Shown here: positions 11,992 through 20,472 of the stretch, piece after piece
Layout of the letters: each line of letters opens with the position of its first letter
Numbering within the stretch: the stretch's first letter is position 1
From: Pseudomonas sputi
Lineage (GTDB): Bacteria; Pseudomonadota; Gammaproteobacteria; Pseudomonadales; Pseudomonadaceae
Reading direction: 5' to 3'
DNA: 64,000 nucleotides
Assembly: GCF_021603585.1 (NCBI RefSeq)
Contig: NZ_BQHI01000012.1
Span: 111,639 to 175,638 of the forward strand
Notes under the pieces: generated by a model
The model's database searches: none
The model's input: only the letters and a program-made list of their open reading frames with translations
What the model was told of the DNA's origin: nothing
Made by a program: the position numbers and the translations under genes

Positions 11992-12426
11992 ATGACCTCC
12001 GTTTCTGCAGTTTCCCCTCGCATCATTCGTATCGCTGCCGCGCTGCTGCTCAACTCCGACGGCCAGACCCTGCTGGTGCGCAAGCGCAACACCACGGCGT
12101 TCATGCAACCGGGCGGCAAGATCGAAGCCCGCGAGCTGCCGGTGCATGCGCTGGCCCGTGAGTTGGAAGAAGAGCTGGGGCTGGTGATCGATCCGACGCA
12201 GGCGAGCTTTCTCGGTCAGTTCTCGGCACCCGCCGCCAACGAGCCGGGATTCGTCGTGCAGGCCGAGATCTTTCAACTGACCATCGACGCCAGGGTGTCT
12301 CCAGCCGCCGAGATCGAAGAGGTGATCTGGATCGACCCGGCCACCGACGGCGATGTGGTTCTCGCCCCATTGACACGTGACCTGATCCTGCCGTTTTATC
12401 GAGCCTCGCTGACCGCGATCGCCTGA
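11992..12426 (+). CDS. Nudix hydrolase
   Basis: A 144-residue Nudix-family pyrophosphohydrolase. The Nudix box is complete (GGKIEARELP followed by RELEEELGL), giving the GX5EX7REUXEEXGU pattern that binds catalytic Mg2+. Enzymes of this family cleave nucleoside diphosphates linked to another moiety; the substrate here cannot be assigned. It lies 60 bases after the YN-GYP regulator and 23 bases before a LysE-type exporter, and the three may be cotranscribed without sharing a function. Confidence 0.85.
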   Translation: MTSVSAVSPRIIRIAAALLLNSDGQTLLVRKRNTTAFMQPGGKIEARELPVHALARELEEELGLVIDPTQASFLGQFSAPAANEPGFVVQAEIFQLTIDARVSPAAEIEEVIWIDPATDGDVVLAPLTRDLILPFYRASLTAIA

Positions 12427-12449
12427 TCATTCGTGCAAAGGACTTCGTC

Positions 12450-13088
12450 ATGATCCCGCTTCAAGACCTGCTGATTTTTGCCGCCGCCGCCCTGCTGATG
12501 GTACTGACGCCGGGGCCGAACATGATCTACCTGATCTCGCGGTCGATCTGTCAGGGGCGCCGGGCCGGGGTGACCTCGCTGCTCGGCGTGGTGATGGGGT
12601 TCTTCGTCCACCTGTTTGCGGCGGCCGCCGGTTTGACCGCGGTGTTTCTCGCGGTGCCGATGGCCTATGAAGTGTTGAAGTGGGCCGGTGCGCTGTACCT
12701 GCTGTGGCTGGCCTGGCAGGCGCTGAAGCCGGGCGCCCGCTCGCCGTTCGAGGCGCAGCAATTGCCGGCGGATTCTTCGCGCAAACTGGTCACCATGGGC
12801 TTTCTCACCAGTGCCTTGAACCCGAAAATCGCGGTGTTCTACCTCTCGGTATTTCCGCAGTTCATCACCCCGGAACAGGGCTCGGTGTTCACCCAGAGCA
12901 TCCTCCTCGGCCTGACCCAGATCAGCGTCAGTTTCAGCGTCAACCTGTTGATCGCGCTGTTCGCGGCGGGCATCGCATCGTGGTTCGTCAACCACCCGAC
13001 CTGGCTGGCGGCGCAGCGTTACTTCATGGGTTTTGTGCTGGGCGGCCTGGCCGTGCGGCTGATGCTTGAGCAACGCAAGGCAGCCTGA
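12450..13088 (+). CDS. LysE/RhtB-family amino acid exporter
   Basis: A 212-residue inner-membrane protein with about six hydrophobic helices. The N-terminal signature LMVLTPGPNMIYLISRS is typical of RhtB/LysE exporters. So are GALYLLWLAWQALK and GFLTSALNPKIAVFYLSVFPQF. The family exports amino acids such as homoserine, threonine or lysine, or related metabolites. AAAGGA lies upstream of the ATG. It is followed one base later by a GNAT acetyltransferase gene, which suggests translational coupling. The substrate is unknown. Confidence 0.87.
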   Translation: MIPLQDLLIFAAAALLMVLTPGPNMIYLISRSICQGRRAGVTSLLGVVMGFFVHLFAAAAGLTAVFLAVPMAYEVLKWAGALYLLWLAWQALKPGARSPFEAQQLPADSSRKLVTMGFLTSALNPKIAVFYLSVFPQFITPEQGSVFTQSILLGLTQISVSFSVNLLIALFAAGIASWFVNHPTWLAAQRYFMGFVLGGLAVRLMLEQRKAA

Positions 13089-13089
13089 C

Positions 13090-13620
13090 ATGTGGATCGA
13101 GCGGCTGGACGCCAGTCATGCGCTGGCCTATCGCGAATTGATGCTGGAAGCCTATGACCGGCATCCGCAGGCGTTCACCTCCAGCGTGCGCGAGCGCGCG
13201 GTGATGCCACTGAGTTGGTGGGAGTCACGCCTGACCAGCAAGCTCGACGCGGTGTTCGGCGCGTTCGAGGACGGCCGGCTGGCGGGCATCGTTGGTCTGG
13301 CGTTCGAGCCTCGGGAGAAGGCCCGGCACAAGGCGACGGTGTTCGGCCTGTATGTGTCGGCCGAGTTTCGTCAGCGCGGGCTGGGCCTGAAATTGATGGA
13401 GGCGGTATTGGGTGAAGCGCAGCAGCATCCGGCGCTGAAAGTCATTCAATTGACCGTCACCGCCGGTAATGACGCGGCGTTTCATCTGTACCAGCGCTGC
13501 GGCTTCATCCAGTTCGGCCTCGAGCCGATGGCGGTGCGGGTCGGCGAGGACTACTTCGACAAGATCCACATGTGGTGCGCGCCGTTCGTGCCAACCGCCA
13601 GCCTCAACGAACCGCGCTGA
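13090..13620 (+). CDS. GNAT-family N-acetyltransferase
   Basis: A 176-residue acetyl-CoA-dependent acetyltransferase. The acetyl-CoA pocket region is FGLYVSAEFRQRGLGLKLME (pattern Q/RxxGxG/A), followed by the helix with NDAAFHLYQRCGF. The start is placed at the ATG just after the exporter stop, because an upstream in-frame ATG at 13066 would overlap the exporter. Its last bases overlap the 3' end of the convergent metR gene. The substrate is unknown. Linkage to the exporter suggests acetylation of a small amine or amino-acid analogue, which is inference. Confidence 0.82.
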   Translation: MWIERLDASHALAYRELMLEAYDRHPQAFTSSVRERAVMPLSWWESRLTSKLDAVFGAFEDGRLAGIVGLAFEPREKARHKATVFGLYVSAEFRQRGLGLKLMEAVLGEAQQHPALKVIQLTVTAGNDAAFHLYQRCGFIQFGLEPMAVRVGEDYFDKIHMWCAPFVPTASLNEPR

Positions 13621-14533
13621 CCCCATCCAGGGTCGAGAACGAAGTGTCCTTGGCTGTCAGCAGGAAGTCGCGCATGTATGGCGCGTCCAGCATGTCGGCG
13701 CGGATCGCTGCGTACAGCGTCGCGAACAGACCTTTCTCGCCCAGCCGTTTGGCCTTCACGTAACCCCTTGAGCTGTATTCATGCAGCGCCCAGTGCGGCA
13801 TGCCGCACACACCACGGCCGCTGGCCACCAACTGCATCATCATCACCGTCAGCTCTGAGGTGCGCACCTGCGCCGGTTCGATGTCGGCCGGTTCGAGGAA
13901 GCGGGTGAAAATATCGAGGCGGTCGCGTTCCACCGGGTAGGTGATCAGGGTTTCGGTCAGCAGGTCTTCGGGGACGATGTGCGGTTTGCTCGCCAATACA
14001 TGCTGGTTGGCGACCGCGAGCATGGCTTCGTAGGTGAACAATGGCACGTAGGTGATACCGGCAATTTCCAGCGGGTCGGACGTCACCACCAGATCCAGAT
14101 CACCCCTTGCCAGGGCCGGTAGCGGGGCGAAGGAGAAACCCGAAGCGAGGTCGAGTTCGACTTCCGGCCACGCATCGCGGAACTGGTCGATGGTCGGCAT
14201 CAGCCACTGGAAGCAGCTGTGGCATTCGATCGCCATATGCAGACGCCCGGCGGTGCCACCGGCCAGACGCCCGATGTCGCGTTCAGCGGCGCGCAGCAGC
14301 GGCAGGGTCGCGTCGGCCAGTTGCAGCAGGCGCAGACCGGCGCTGGTGAAACGCACCGGCTTGGTCTTGCGCACGAACAACGGCATGCCCATGCGCTCTT
14401 CAAGCTCCTTGAACTGGTGGGACAGTGCGGACTGGGTCAGGTGCAGGCGGTCGGCCGCATCGACCAGGCTGTCGGCTTCGCGCAGGGCATGCAGGGTTTT
14501 CAGGTGACGGATCTCAAGCACCGCAGGCTCCAT
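13604..14533 (-). CDS. metR: LysR-type regulator MetR
   Basis: A 309-residue LysR-family regulator. The N-terminal winged helix-turn-helix is LEIRHLKTLHALREADSLVD with LTQSALSHQFKELEE. The C-terminal effector domain carries the MetR-like segments IECHSCFQWLMPTIDQFR and SGRGVCGMPHWALHEY. MetR senses homocysteine and activates methionine-synthesis genes. It is divergent from metE, the classical MetR target arrangement, and should bind the 99-base intergenic region, which contains the dyad at 14564-14576. The 3' end overlaps the convergent GNAT gene by 17 bases. Confidence 0.92.
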   Translation of the reverse strand: MEPAVLEIRHLKTLHALREADSLVDAADRLHLTQSALSHQFKELEERMGMPLFVRKTKPVRFTSAGLRLLQLADATLPLLRAAERDIGRLAGGTAGRLHMAIECHSCFQWLMPTIDQFRDAWPEVELDLASGFSFAPLPALARGDLDLVVTSDPLEIAGITYVPLFTYEAMLAVANQHVLASKPHIVPEDLLTETLITYPVERDRLDIFTRFLEPADIEPAQVRTSELTVMMMQLVASGRGVCGMPHWALHEYSSRGYVKAKRLGEKGLFATLYAAIRADMLDAPYMRDFLLTAKDTSFSTLDGVSAVR

Positions 14534-14563
14534 GAGGAAAATTTGTGATCAACACGAAAAGGT

Positions 14564-14576
14564 TGAGTTTGTCTCA
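14564..14576. promoter_or_regulatory. Candidate MetR binding dyad
   Basis: The sequence TGAG-N5-CTCA lies between the divergent metR and metE genes. It has the spacing of the enterobacterial MetR site (TGAA-N5-TTCA), with the last base of each half changed. Its location fits a MetR operator, but binding is inferred only from position and symmetry. Confidence 0.4.
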
Positions 14577-14632
14577 TGTTGACCTGGCTGTCGACAATGG
14601 CGCCATCTTTTACGCAATGGAGCACACTCGAC

Positions 14633-16945
14633 ATGGCCGTGGCACACACCCTGGGTTTCCCGCGCATTGGCGCCGACCGCGAACTGAAAAAAGCCCTCGA
14701 AGCCTACTGGAAAGGCGATCTCGATCAGACCGCCCTGAATCAGGTCGGCCGCGAGCTGCGCGCCAGGCACTGGCAATTGCAGAAGGACGCCGGCATCGAC
14801 CTGCTGCCGGTCGGCGACTTCGCCTGGTACGACCAGGTGCTGACCCACTCGCTGACCTTCGGTGTGATCCCCGAGCGTTTCGACGCTGTGCGTGACGCGC
14901 GCGGCCTGCCGACCCTCGACACGCTGTTTGCCATGGCCCGTGGCGCGACGTCTTCCTGCTGCGGCGGTGAGCACGGCAAGACTCAATACGCCCAAGAGCT
15001 GACCAAGTGGTTCGACACCAACTACCACTACCTGGTCCCGGAATTCAGCGCCGACCAACAGTTCAAGCTGAGCTGGGAACAGTTGTTCGATGAGGTCGAA
15101 GAAGCTAAAGCCCTCGGTCACAGCGTCAAACCGGTGATCATCGGCCCGCTGACTTACCTGTGGCTGGGCAAGGCCAAAGGCAACGGCTTCGACAAGCTCG
15201 ATCTGCTCGAGCGCCTGCTGCCGGTGTACAACGAAATCCTCGGTCGCCTCGCCGCGCAGGGCGTGGAATGGGTGCAGATCGACGAACCGATCCTCACTCT
15301 GGATCTGCCGCAGGATTGGAAAAGCGCCTTCGAACGCGCCTATCACATCCTTCAGTATTCGCCGCTGAAGAAACTGGTGGCGACCTATTTCAGCGGTCTG
15401 CAGGACAACCTTGGCCTGGCTGTCGGCTTGCCGGTGCAAGGCTTGCACATTGACGCGGTGCGTGCGCCGGAGCAACTCGGCCAGGTGCTCGATCGTCTGC
15501 CGACTTACAAGATTCTGTCGGTGGGCCTGGTCAACGGACGCAACGTCTGGCGCTGCGAACTGGAGCAGGCGCTGGCGCAACTTCAGCCGGCGCAGGAGCG
15601 CTTTGGCGACAACCTGTGGGTCAGCAGTTCCTGCTCGTTGCTGCACAGCCCGGTGGATGTCGAGCGCGAAGACAAGCTCGATCCGGAACTGAAAAGCTGG
15701 CTGGCATTCGCCGTACAGAAATGCAGCGAGATCTCGGTCTTGCGTGATGCGCTGAACGATCCGCAAGCGCCGAACGTGCAAACCGCTCTGGCTGAAAGCC
15801 GCGCGATTCAAGAAAGCCGCGTGCGTTCGCCGCGTATTCACAACGCCGCAGTGCAGGCGCGAATCGAGGCAATCAACGCCAGCGACAGCCAGCGTCATTC
15901 GCCGTTCGCCAAACGTATCGCCGCGCAGCAGGCGCGTCTTAAATTGCCTGCGTTCCCCACCACCACCATCGGTTCGTTCCCACAGACCGGTTCGATTCGT
16001 CTGGCCCGTCAGGCATTCAAGCAGGGCAAGCTGTCGGCCAACGATTATCACGATGCCATGCGCAGTGAAATCCGCCACGCGGTGCAGGTGCAGGAGCGCC
16101 TGGGCCTCGATGTACTGGTGCACGGTGAGGCCGAGCGCAATGACATGGTCGAATACTTCGCCGAACAGCTCGACGGTTACCTGTTCACCCGCTTCGGCTG
16201 GGTCCAGAGCTACGGTTCCCGTTGTGTCAAACCGGCGGTGATCTATGGTGACCTGAGTCGTCCGGATGCCATGACTGTGGACTGGATCACTTACGCCCAG
16301 AGCCTCACCGACAAGGTCATGAAAGGCATGCTGACAGGTCCCGTGACCATGCTGATGTGGTCGTTCCCCCGTGAAGACGTGTCACGCAAAGTCCAGGCGC
16401 AGCAACTGGCGCTGGCCCTGCGGGACGAAGTGGTGGACCTGGAAAACGCCGGGATCAAAATCGTCCAAATCGACGAAGCCGCGTTCCGCGAGGGCCTGCC
16501 GCTGCGCCGTGCACAGTGGCAGGAATACCTCGACTGGGCGGTGGAAGCGTTCCGTCTGACAGCGTCGGGTGTGAAGGATGAAACCCAGATCCACACCCAC
16601 ATGTGCTACAGCGAATTCAACGACGTGATCAAGGCGATTGCCGACATGGATGCCGACGTGATCACTATCGAAACCTCGCGTTCGGACATGGAATTGCTCG
16701 AGGCCTTCGAAGCGTTCGACTACCCGAACGACATCGGCCCGGGCGTCTATGACATCCACTCGCCGCGTGTGCCGGACACCGTCGAGATGGTCAAACTGAT
16801 GAGCAAAGCCGTGAAGCGCATTCCGGCGCAGCGTCTGTGGGTCAACCCCGATTGCGGCCTGAAAACCCGCGCCTGGCCCGAGACCGAAGCGGCACTGGTG
16901 AACATGGTCGCGGCGGCGCGCCAGTTGCGCAGTCAGTTGGCGTAA
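14633..16945 (+). CDS. metE: Cobalamin-independent methionine synthase
   Basis: A 770-residue two-domain enzyme that transfers the methyl group from 5-methyltetrahydropteroyltri-glutamate to homocysteine, the last step of methionine synthesis. The N-terminus is [20 protein letters not shown]. The C-terminal catalytic half has [12 protein letters not shown] and the zinc-binding residues in [10 protein letters not shown] and [10 protein letters not shown]. The start is at 14633 after a GGAG motif; an in-frame ATG at 14576 would fall inside the metR operator region. It is divergent from metR and is followed by a strong terminator. The B12-independent type implies methionine synthesis without cobalamin. 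Confidence 0.96.
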   Translation: MAVAHTLGFPRIGADRELKKALEAYWKGDLDQTALNQVGRELRARHWQLQKDAGIDLLPVGDFAWYDQVLTHSLTFGVIPERFDAVRDARGLPTLDTLFAMARGATSSCCGGEHGKTQYAQELTKWFDTNYHYLVPEFSADQQFKLSWEQLFDEVEEAKALGHSVKPVIIGPLTYLWLGKAKGNGFDKLDLLERLLPVYNEILGRLAAQGVEWVQIDEPILTLDLPQDWKSAFERAYHILQYSPLKKLVATYFSGLQDNLGLAVGLPVQGLHIDAVRAPEQLGQVLDRLPTYKILSVGLVNGRNVWRCELEQALAQLQPAQERFGDNLWVSSSCSLLHSPVDVEREDKLDPELKSWLAFAVQKCSEISVLRDALNDPQAPNVQTALAESRAIQESRVRSPRIHNAAVQARIEAINASDSQRHSPFAKRIAAQQARLKLPAFPTTTIGSFPQTGSIRLARQAFKQGKLSANDYHDAMRSEIRHAVQVQERLGLDVLVHGEAERNDMVEYFAEQLDGYLFTRFGWVQSYGSRCVKPAVIYGDLSRPDAMTVDWITYAQSLTDKVMKGMLTGPVTMLMWSFPREDVSRKVQAQQLALALRDEVVDLENAGIKIVQIDEAAFREGLPLRRAQWQEYLDWAVEAFRLTASGVKDETQIHTHMCYSEFNDVIKAIADMDADVITIETSRSDMELLEAFEAFDYPNDIGPGVYDIHSPRVPDTVEMVKLMSKAVKRIPAQRLWVNPDCGLKTRAWPETEAALVNMVAAARQLRSQLA

Positions 16946-16968
16946 TACGCCGAAACCGACAAACGCCG

Positions 16969-17008
16969 AAAAACCGCTGAGGTTATGTATTCAGCGGTTT
17001 TTTTTTGC
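16969..17008 (+). terminator. Rho-independent terminator of metE
   Basis: The stem AAACCGCTGA / TCAGCGGTTT encloses a 10-base loop and is followed by a run of nine T. It starts about 25 bases after the metE stop. Confidence 0.88.
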
Positions 17009-17010
17009 GT

Positions 17011-17511
17011 TCAGCTCCAGCGTTTGGAAAGAGCCTGCCCCGATGTGTAATTCACCGTATCGATGTAAAGCGGACCCTTGTTCTTGTCAGGATCGGAGGG
17101 GCCCGAGAATCGAACTTCGACCCTCTTTACGTCAGCCGGCATATTGCCGCTGTATTTAAAGACTGTATCCGTGGGTTGCAGCGGCGCCAGGCCAAAGTCC
17201 GTCTGAATCAATTGACCGCCTGCGTCGAAGCCCGAAATGAAATAAACCAGGAACGGGTGAGTAACGTAATCAAATGGAGGCAGGTAGTACTGGGCAGTGG
17301 GTGCGGATGCACTGAAACTCAGGGTAAAAGGCCCGGAGGGGGCTTCGAACTGGGTATAGAGCAAGATGCCGTTATCCACTCCAGGCTGCAGTTGCGCCTG
17401 GAAGCTGCGGTTGTGATTGACCACGTCGGCTTTGCCCTGAAGAGCCTGTGCGATCCATGGTGTAAAACTGCCCGACTCGAAATCCCCGTTTGTAATGAGA
17501 TTCGCGCTCAT
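17011..17511 (-). CDS. Hypothetical protein with carbohydrate-binding-like N-terminus
   Basis: A 166-residue protein without signal peptide or membrane segment. The N-terminus, LITNGDFESGSFTPWIA, is the pattern that opens many galactose-binding-like beta-sandwich modules. The rest (FTLSFSAS, VEVRFSGPSD, GPLYIDTVNYT) also reads as beta-rich. The start is set by GGAGG 5 bases upstream; longer in-frame starts have no ribosome site. The function is unknown. A perfect 20-base palindrome containing a CTGT-N8-ACAG core lies 73 bases upstream. Confidence 0.7.
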   Translation of the reverse strand: MSANLITNGDFESGSFTPWIAQALQGKADVVNHNRSFQAQLQPGVDNGILLYTQFEAPSGPFTLSFSASAPTAQYYLPPFDYVTHPFLVYFISGFDAGGQLIQTDFGLAPLQPTDTVFKYSGNMPADVKRVEVRFSGPSDPDKNKGPLYIDTVNYTSGQALSKRWS

Positions 17512-17583
17512 ATTGCCTCCCTGATGCGTTGATGGCCGCCTGTCGGCCGAGAGTTCATGCTGTGTCAAAGGCAGTTTTTTAAC

Positions 17584-17603
17584 GACTGTCAGATCTGACA
17601 GTC
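17584..17603. promoter_or_regulatory. Perfect palindrome with LexA-like core
   Basis: The 20-base sequence GACTGTCAGATCTGACAGTC is an exact palindrome. Its core at 17586-17601 fits CTGT-N8-ACAG, the SOS-box pattern. The centre CAGATCTG is not AT-rich as in typical LexA sites, so a different dimeric repressor is equally possible. It lies upstream of the minus-strand gene starting at 17511. Confidence 0.4.
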
Positions 17604-17757
17604 CCGACAAGCGGCAGGTGGCACAGGCACTTGCTGGACTCTCGCCGATTCGACCGCTCGGCACTCTTCATCAAACTGTCATCGAACTGTGGCAGCGCGC
17701 TTGAACAAACTTCATCAGACTCGCGCTCTACTGGGGTTCTGCGTTTCGGTGTTTTTC

Positions 17758-18792
17758 ATGTTCAAGGGATTCTTTGCAATCGCGGCGTTGTTGACCGCGG
17801 TTTTTTTCGTTCCGGCGTCCTACGCGGCGTCGCGTTGCGACGTCAATGTACCGACCGAACGGGTCGATCTGGAGCAGGTGAGCCTGGCGTACCAGAGCAT
17901 CGGCCGTGCGTCGGATCCGGCGCTGTTGCTGGTGATGGGGTTGGGCGGGCAGTTGATTCACTGGCCGGATGAAGTGGTGGTCGCGCTGTGTCAGCAGGGC
18001 TTTCGGGTGATCCGTTATGACAACCGCGATGTCGGTCTGTCGACCTGGCGCCAGACGCCGGCTGACGCCAACCTGACCTTTGAAGTGCTGCGCTACAAAC
18101 TCGGCCTGCCGGTGGCGGCGCCTTACAGCCTGACCGACATGGCCGACGATGCGCTGGGCCTGATGGACGCCTTGCACATCGAACAATTCCACGTGCTCGG
18201 CGCGAGCATGGGCGGGATGATCGCCCAGCACATGGCGGCCATGGCGCCGCAACGGGTCGAAAGCCTGACGCTGATCATGACCAGCTCCGGCGCCGAAGGG
18301 TTGCCGGCGCCGAGCGCGGCGCTGGTGCAGTTGTTGTCACGGCGTGGCGCTCCCAATCGCGAGACTGCGCTGGAGCAACAGGCCGATCTGCTGGCGGCGC
18401 TGGGCAGCCCGTCAGTCACTGATGATCGGCAGGCCTTGCTGCATCAGGCGGCGCTGTCCTACGACCGGGCGTTCAATCCCGAAGGCGTGAAGCGCCAGAT
18501 CATGGCGATCCTCGCCGAGCCGAGCCGGGTGGCGTTGCTCAACCAGTTGCGGGTGCCGACGCTGGTGGTGCATGGCACCGCCGATCCGTTGCTGCCGGTG
18601 ATGCACGGCGTGCACCTGGCGGCGCACATTCGCGGCAGTCAGCTGCGGTTGATTCCGGGGCTGGCGCACCGCTTTCAGGAAGCGTTCAAGGAACCGTTGC
18701 TGGCGGCGGTGTTGCCGTATCTGCGCGAGCATCGCGAAGACACGTCGCACTGGGCGCAGATCGAACCGGTGGCAGAACGCAACCTGCTCTGA
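17758..18792 (+). CDS. Exported alpha/beta-fold hydrolase
   Basis: A 344-residue serine hydrolase. The N-terminus has a signal-like hydrophobic segment ending ASYAAS, so a periplasmic location is likely. The nucleophile elbow is GASMGG, the oxyanion region is [12 protein letters not shown], the acid residue is in [11 protein letters not shown] and the histidine is in PGLAHRF. The sequence resembles the epoxide-hydrolase/esterase branch. The ATG at 17758 is preferred because it gives a clean signal peptide; a GTG at 17689 is the alternative and no strong ribosome site decides. The substrate is unknown. Confidence 0.8.
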   Translation: MFKGFFAIAALLTAVFFVPASYAASRCDVNVPTERVDLEQVSLAYQSIGRASDPALLLVMGLGGQLIHWPDEVVVALCQQGFRVIRYDNRDVGLSTWRQTPADANLTFEVLRYKLGLPVAAPYSLTDMADDALGLMDALHIEQFHVLGASMGGMIAQHMAAMAPQRVESLTLIMTSSGAEGLPAPSAALVQLLSRRGAPNRETALEQQADLLAALGSPSVTDDRQALLHQAALSYDRAFNPEGVKRQIMAILAEPSRVALLNQLRVPTLVVHGTADPLLPVMHGVHLAAHIRGSQLRLIPGLAHRFQEAFKEPLLAAVLPYLREHREDTSHWAQIEPVAERNLL

Positions 18793-18793
18793 C

Positions 18794-19132
18794 TCAGGCG
18801 TGCAGCCGCACCCACACCGACACCAGCACCGTCGCCGCGATCAGCCATGCCACCGCCGCGATCGCCAGCGAAGCTTCGAGGCGCATGCGGTCGACCATCA
18901 CGTACAGCGTCGCCAGGTAGACGAAGTACGGAATGATCGACCACATGCCGAAGACGATGGTGGTCTTCAGGTCGTCGATCGAGCGGCCCTTGCCGACGAT
19001 GTAATGGGCGATCAGGGCGAAGGTCGGGAACAGCGGCACCAGCCCTGCGATGTAGTAGTTTTTGGTCTTGGCCAGCATGGCGAGGACCACCACTACTGCC
19101 GCACCGAGCATTGCCTTGAAGATCAGATCCAC
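18794..19132 (-). CDS. glpM: GlpM-family inner-membrane protein
   Basis: A 112-residue protein with four hydrophobic segments covering almost its full length. The first is [20 protein letters not shown], followed by [20 protein letters not shown], which is characteristic of the GlpM family. In P. aeruginosa, glpM was described near the glycerol genes and linked to alginate production. Its molecular role is unknown. Here it lies downstream of aauR, 11 bases after that gene's stop and in the same orientation, about 7 kb from glpD. It ends tail to tail with the hydrolase gene. Confidence 0.85.
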   Translation of the reverse strand: MDLIFKAMLGAAVVVVLAMLAKTKNYYIAGLVPLFPTFALIAHYIVGKGRSIDDLKTTIVFGMWSIIPYFVYLATLYVMVDRMRLEASLAIAAVAWLIAATVLVSVWVRLHA

Positions 19133-19143
19133 TTCGTTCTCGC

Positions 19144-20472
19144 TTAATGGCTCAGGCCGTATTTTTTCACTTTGTCGAACAGTGTGGTCTTGGCCATCCC
19201 CAGTTCCAGGCTGGCCTGGGTCAGGTTGCCGCCGCTGCGCTGCAGGGCGTCGCTGAGCAGGTTGCGTTCGAACGCTTCCACCGCTTCGGCGAACGCCAGG
19301 CCTTGGCCTGCGTTACCCGCGCCGGTTTTCTTGAACGCTGGCAGGCCGAGGGCAAAGCGCTCGGCGACGTTACGCAGTTCGCGCACGTTGCCTGGCCAGT
19401 CGTGGCTCATCAGGCTCGACAGGGTCTGATTGTCCAGTTCCGGCAGCGCCCGGTCGAAGCGCAGGGCCGATTGCTGGGTGAAGTGTTCGAACAGTTGCAG
19501 AATGTCTTCGCGGCGCTCGCGCAACGGCGGCAGTTCCAGCGTCACCACGTTGAGGCGGTAGTACAAGTCGCTGCGAAATTCCCCGGCCTTGCTCGACTCG
19601 TCGAGGTCGGACTTGGTGGCCGCAATCACCCGGCAATCCACCGCCACGCTCTGGTTCGAGCCGAGGCGTTCGAGGGTGCGTTCCTGCAACACCCGCAGCA
19701 GTTTGATCTGCAACGGCAGCGGCATGCTTTCCACTTCGTCGAGGAACAGCGTGCCGCCGTCGGCGTGTTCGATCTTGCCGATCCGCCGTTTGCCGGCGCC
19801 GGTGAAGGCGTTGGCTTCGTGGCCGAAGATTTCGCTTTCGAACAGGTTTTCCGGCAGCCCGCCACAGTTCAGCGCAACGAACTGTTTGGTGTGACGGCGG
19901 CTGAAATCGTGCAGGCAACGGGCGACCAGTTCCTTGCCGGTACCGGTTTCGCCTTCGATCAACACGTTGGCCGAGGTGTCGGCGACGTTGGCGATCAGCT
20001 CACGCAGGTTCTGCATGGCCGGCGAACGCCCGATGATCCGTCCTTCCAGTGAATCACGTTCGGCCAGTTGCCGGCGCAGGGAGGAGACTTCGCGATTGAG
20101 GCTGCGTTGCTCCAGCGCGCGCCTGGCCACATCGACCAGGCGCTCGGGGGAGAACGGTTTTTCCATGAAGTCGTAGGCGCCTTTCTGCATCGCGCCGACC
20201 GCCATGGAGATATCGCCGTGGCCGGTGATCAGCACCACCGGCAGGCTGCGATCCCGGGCCTTGAGCCGGGTCAGCAGTTCCAGGCCGTCGATGCCCGGCA
20301 GGCGAATGTCGCTGATGACGATCCCGGCGAAGTTGTCACCGACCTGCTCCAGCGCCTCCTCGGCACTGCCGACGCCGATGCAGGGGATGTCTTCGAGGGT
20401 CAGCGCCTGCTGGCAGCCGAGCAGGACATGGGGGTCGTCTTCGACGATCAATACACTGAGGTCGTTGTTCAT
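19144..20472 (-). CDS. aauR: Sigma-54-dependent response regulator AauR (DctD-like)
   Basis: A 442-residue NtrC-family activator. The receiver has DDP and IVISDIRLPGIDG. The AAA+ domain has Walker A GETGTGKE and Walker B GGTLFLDEVES. The C-terminal Fis-type helix-turn-helix is LTQASLELGMAKTTLFDKVK. The sigma-54 contact loop reads NAFTGA instead of GAFTGA. The start at 20472 overlaps the aauS stop as ATGA; the longer in-frame opening lies inside aauS. By homology and synteny with P. putida AauR, it activates acidic amino-acid uptake through sigma-54. Matching operators and a -24/-12 promoter are found upstream of aatJ in this window. Confidence 0.9.
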   Translation of the reverse strand: MNNDLSVLIVEDDPHVLLGCQQALTLEDIPCIGVGSAEEALEQVGDNFAGIVISDIRLPGIDGLELLTRLKARDRSLPVVLITGHGDISMAVGAMQKGAYDFMEKPFSPERLVDVARRALEQRSLNREVSSLRRQLAERDSLEGRIIGRSPAMQNLRELIANVADTSANVLIEGETGTGKELVARCLHDFSRRHTKQFVALNCGGLPENLFESEIFGHEANAFTGAGKRRIGKIEHADGGTLFLDEVESMPLPLQIKLLRVLQERTLERLGSNQSVAVDCRVIAATKSDLDESSKAGEFRSDLYYRLNVVTLELPPLRERREDILQLFEHFTQQSALRFDRALPELDNQTLSSLMSHDWPGNVRELRNVAERFALGLPAFKKTGAGNAGQGLAFAEAVEAFERNLLSDALQRSGGNLTQASLELGMAKTTLFDKVKKYGLSH

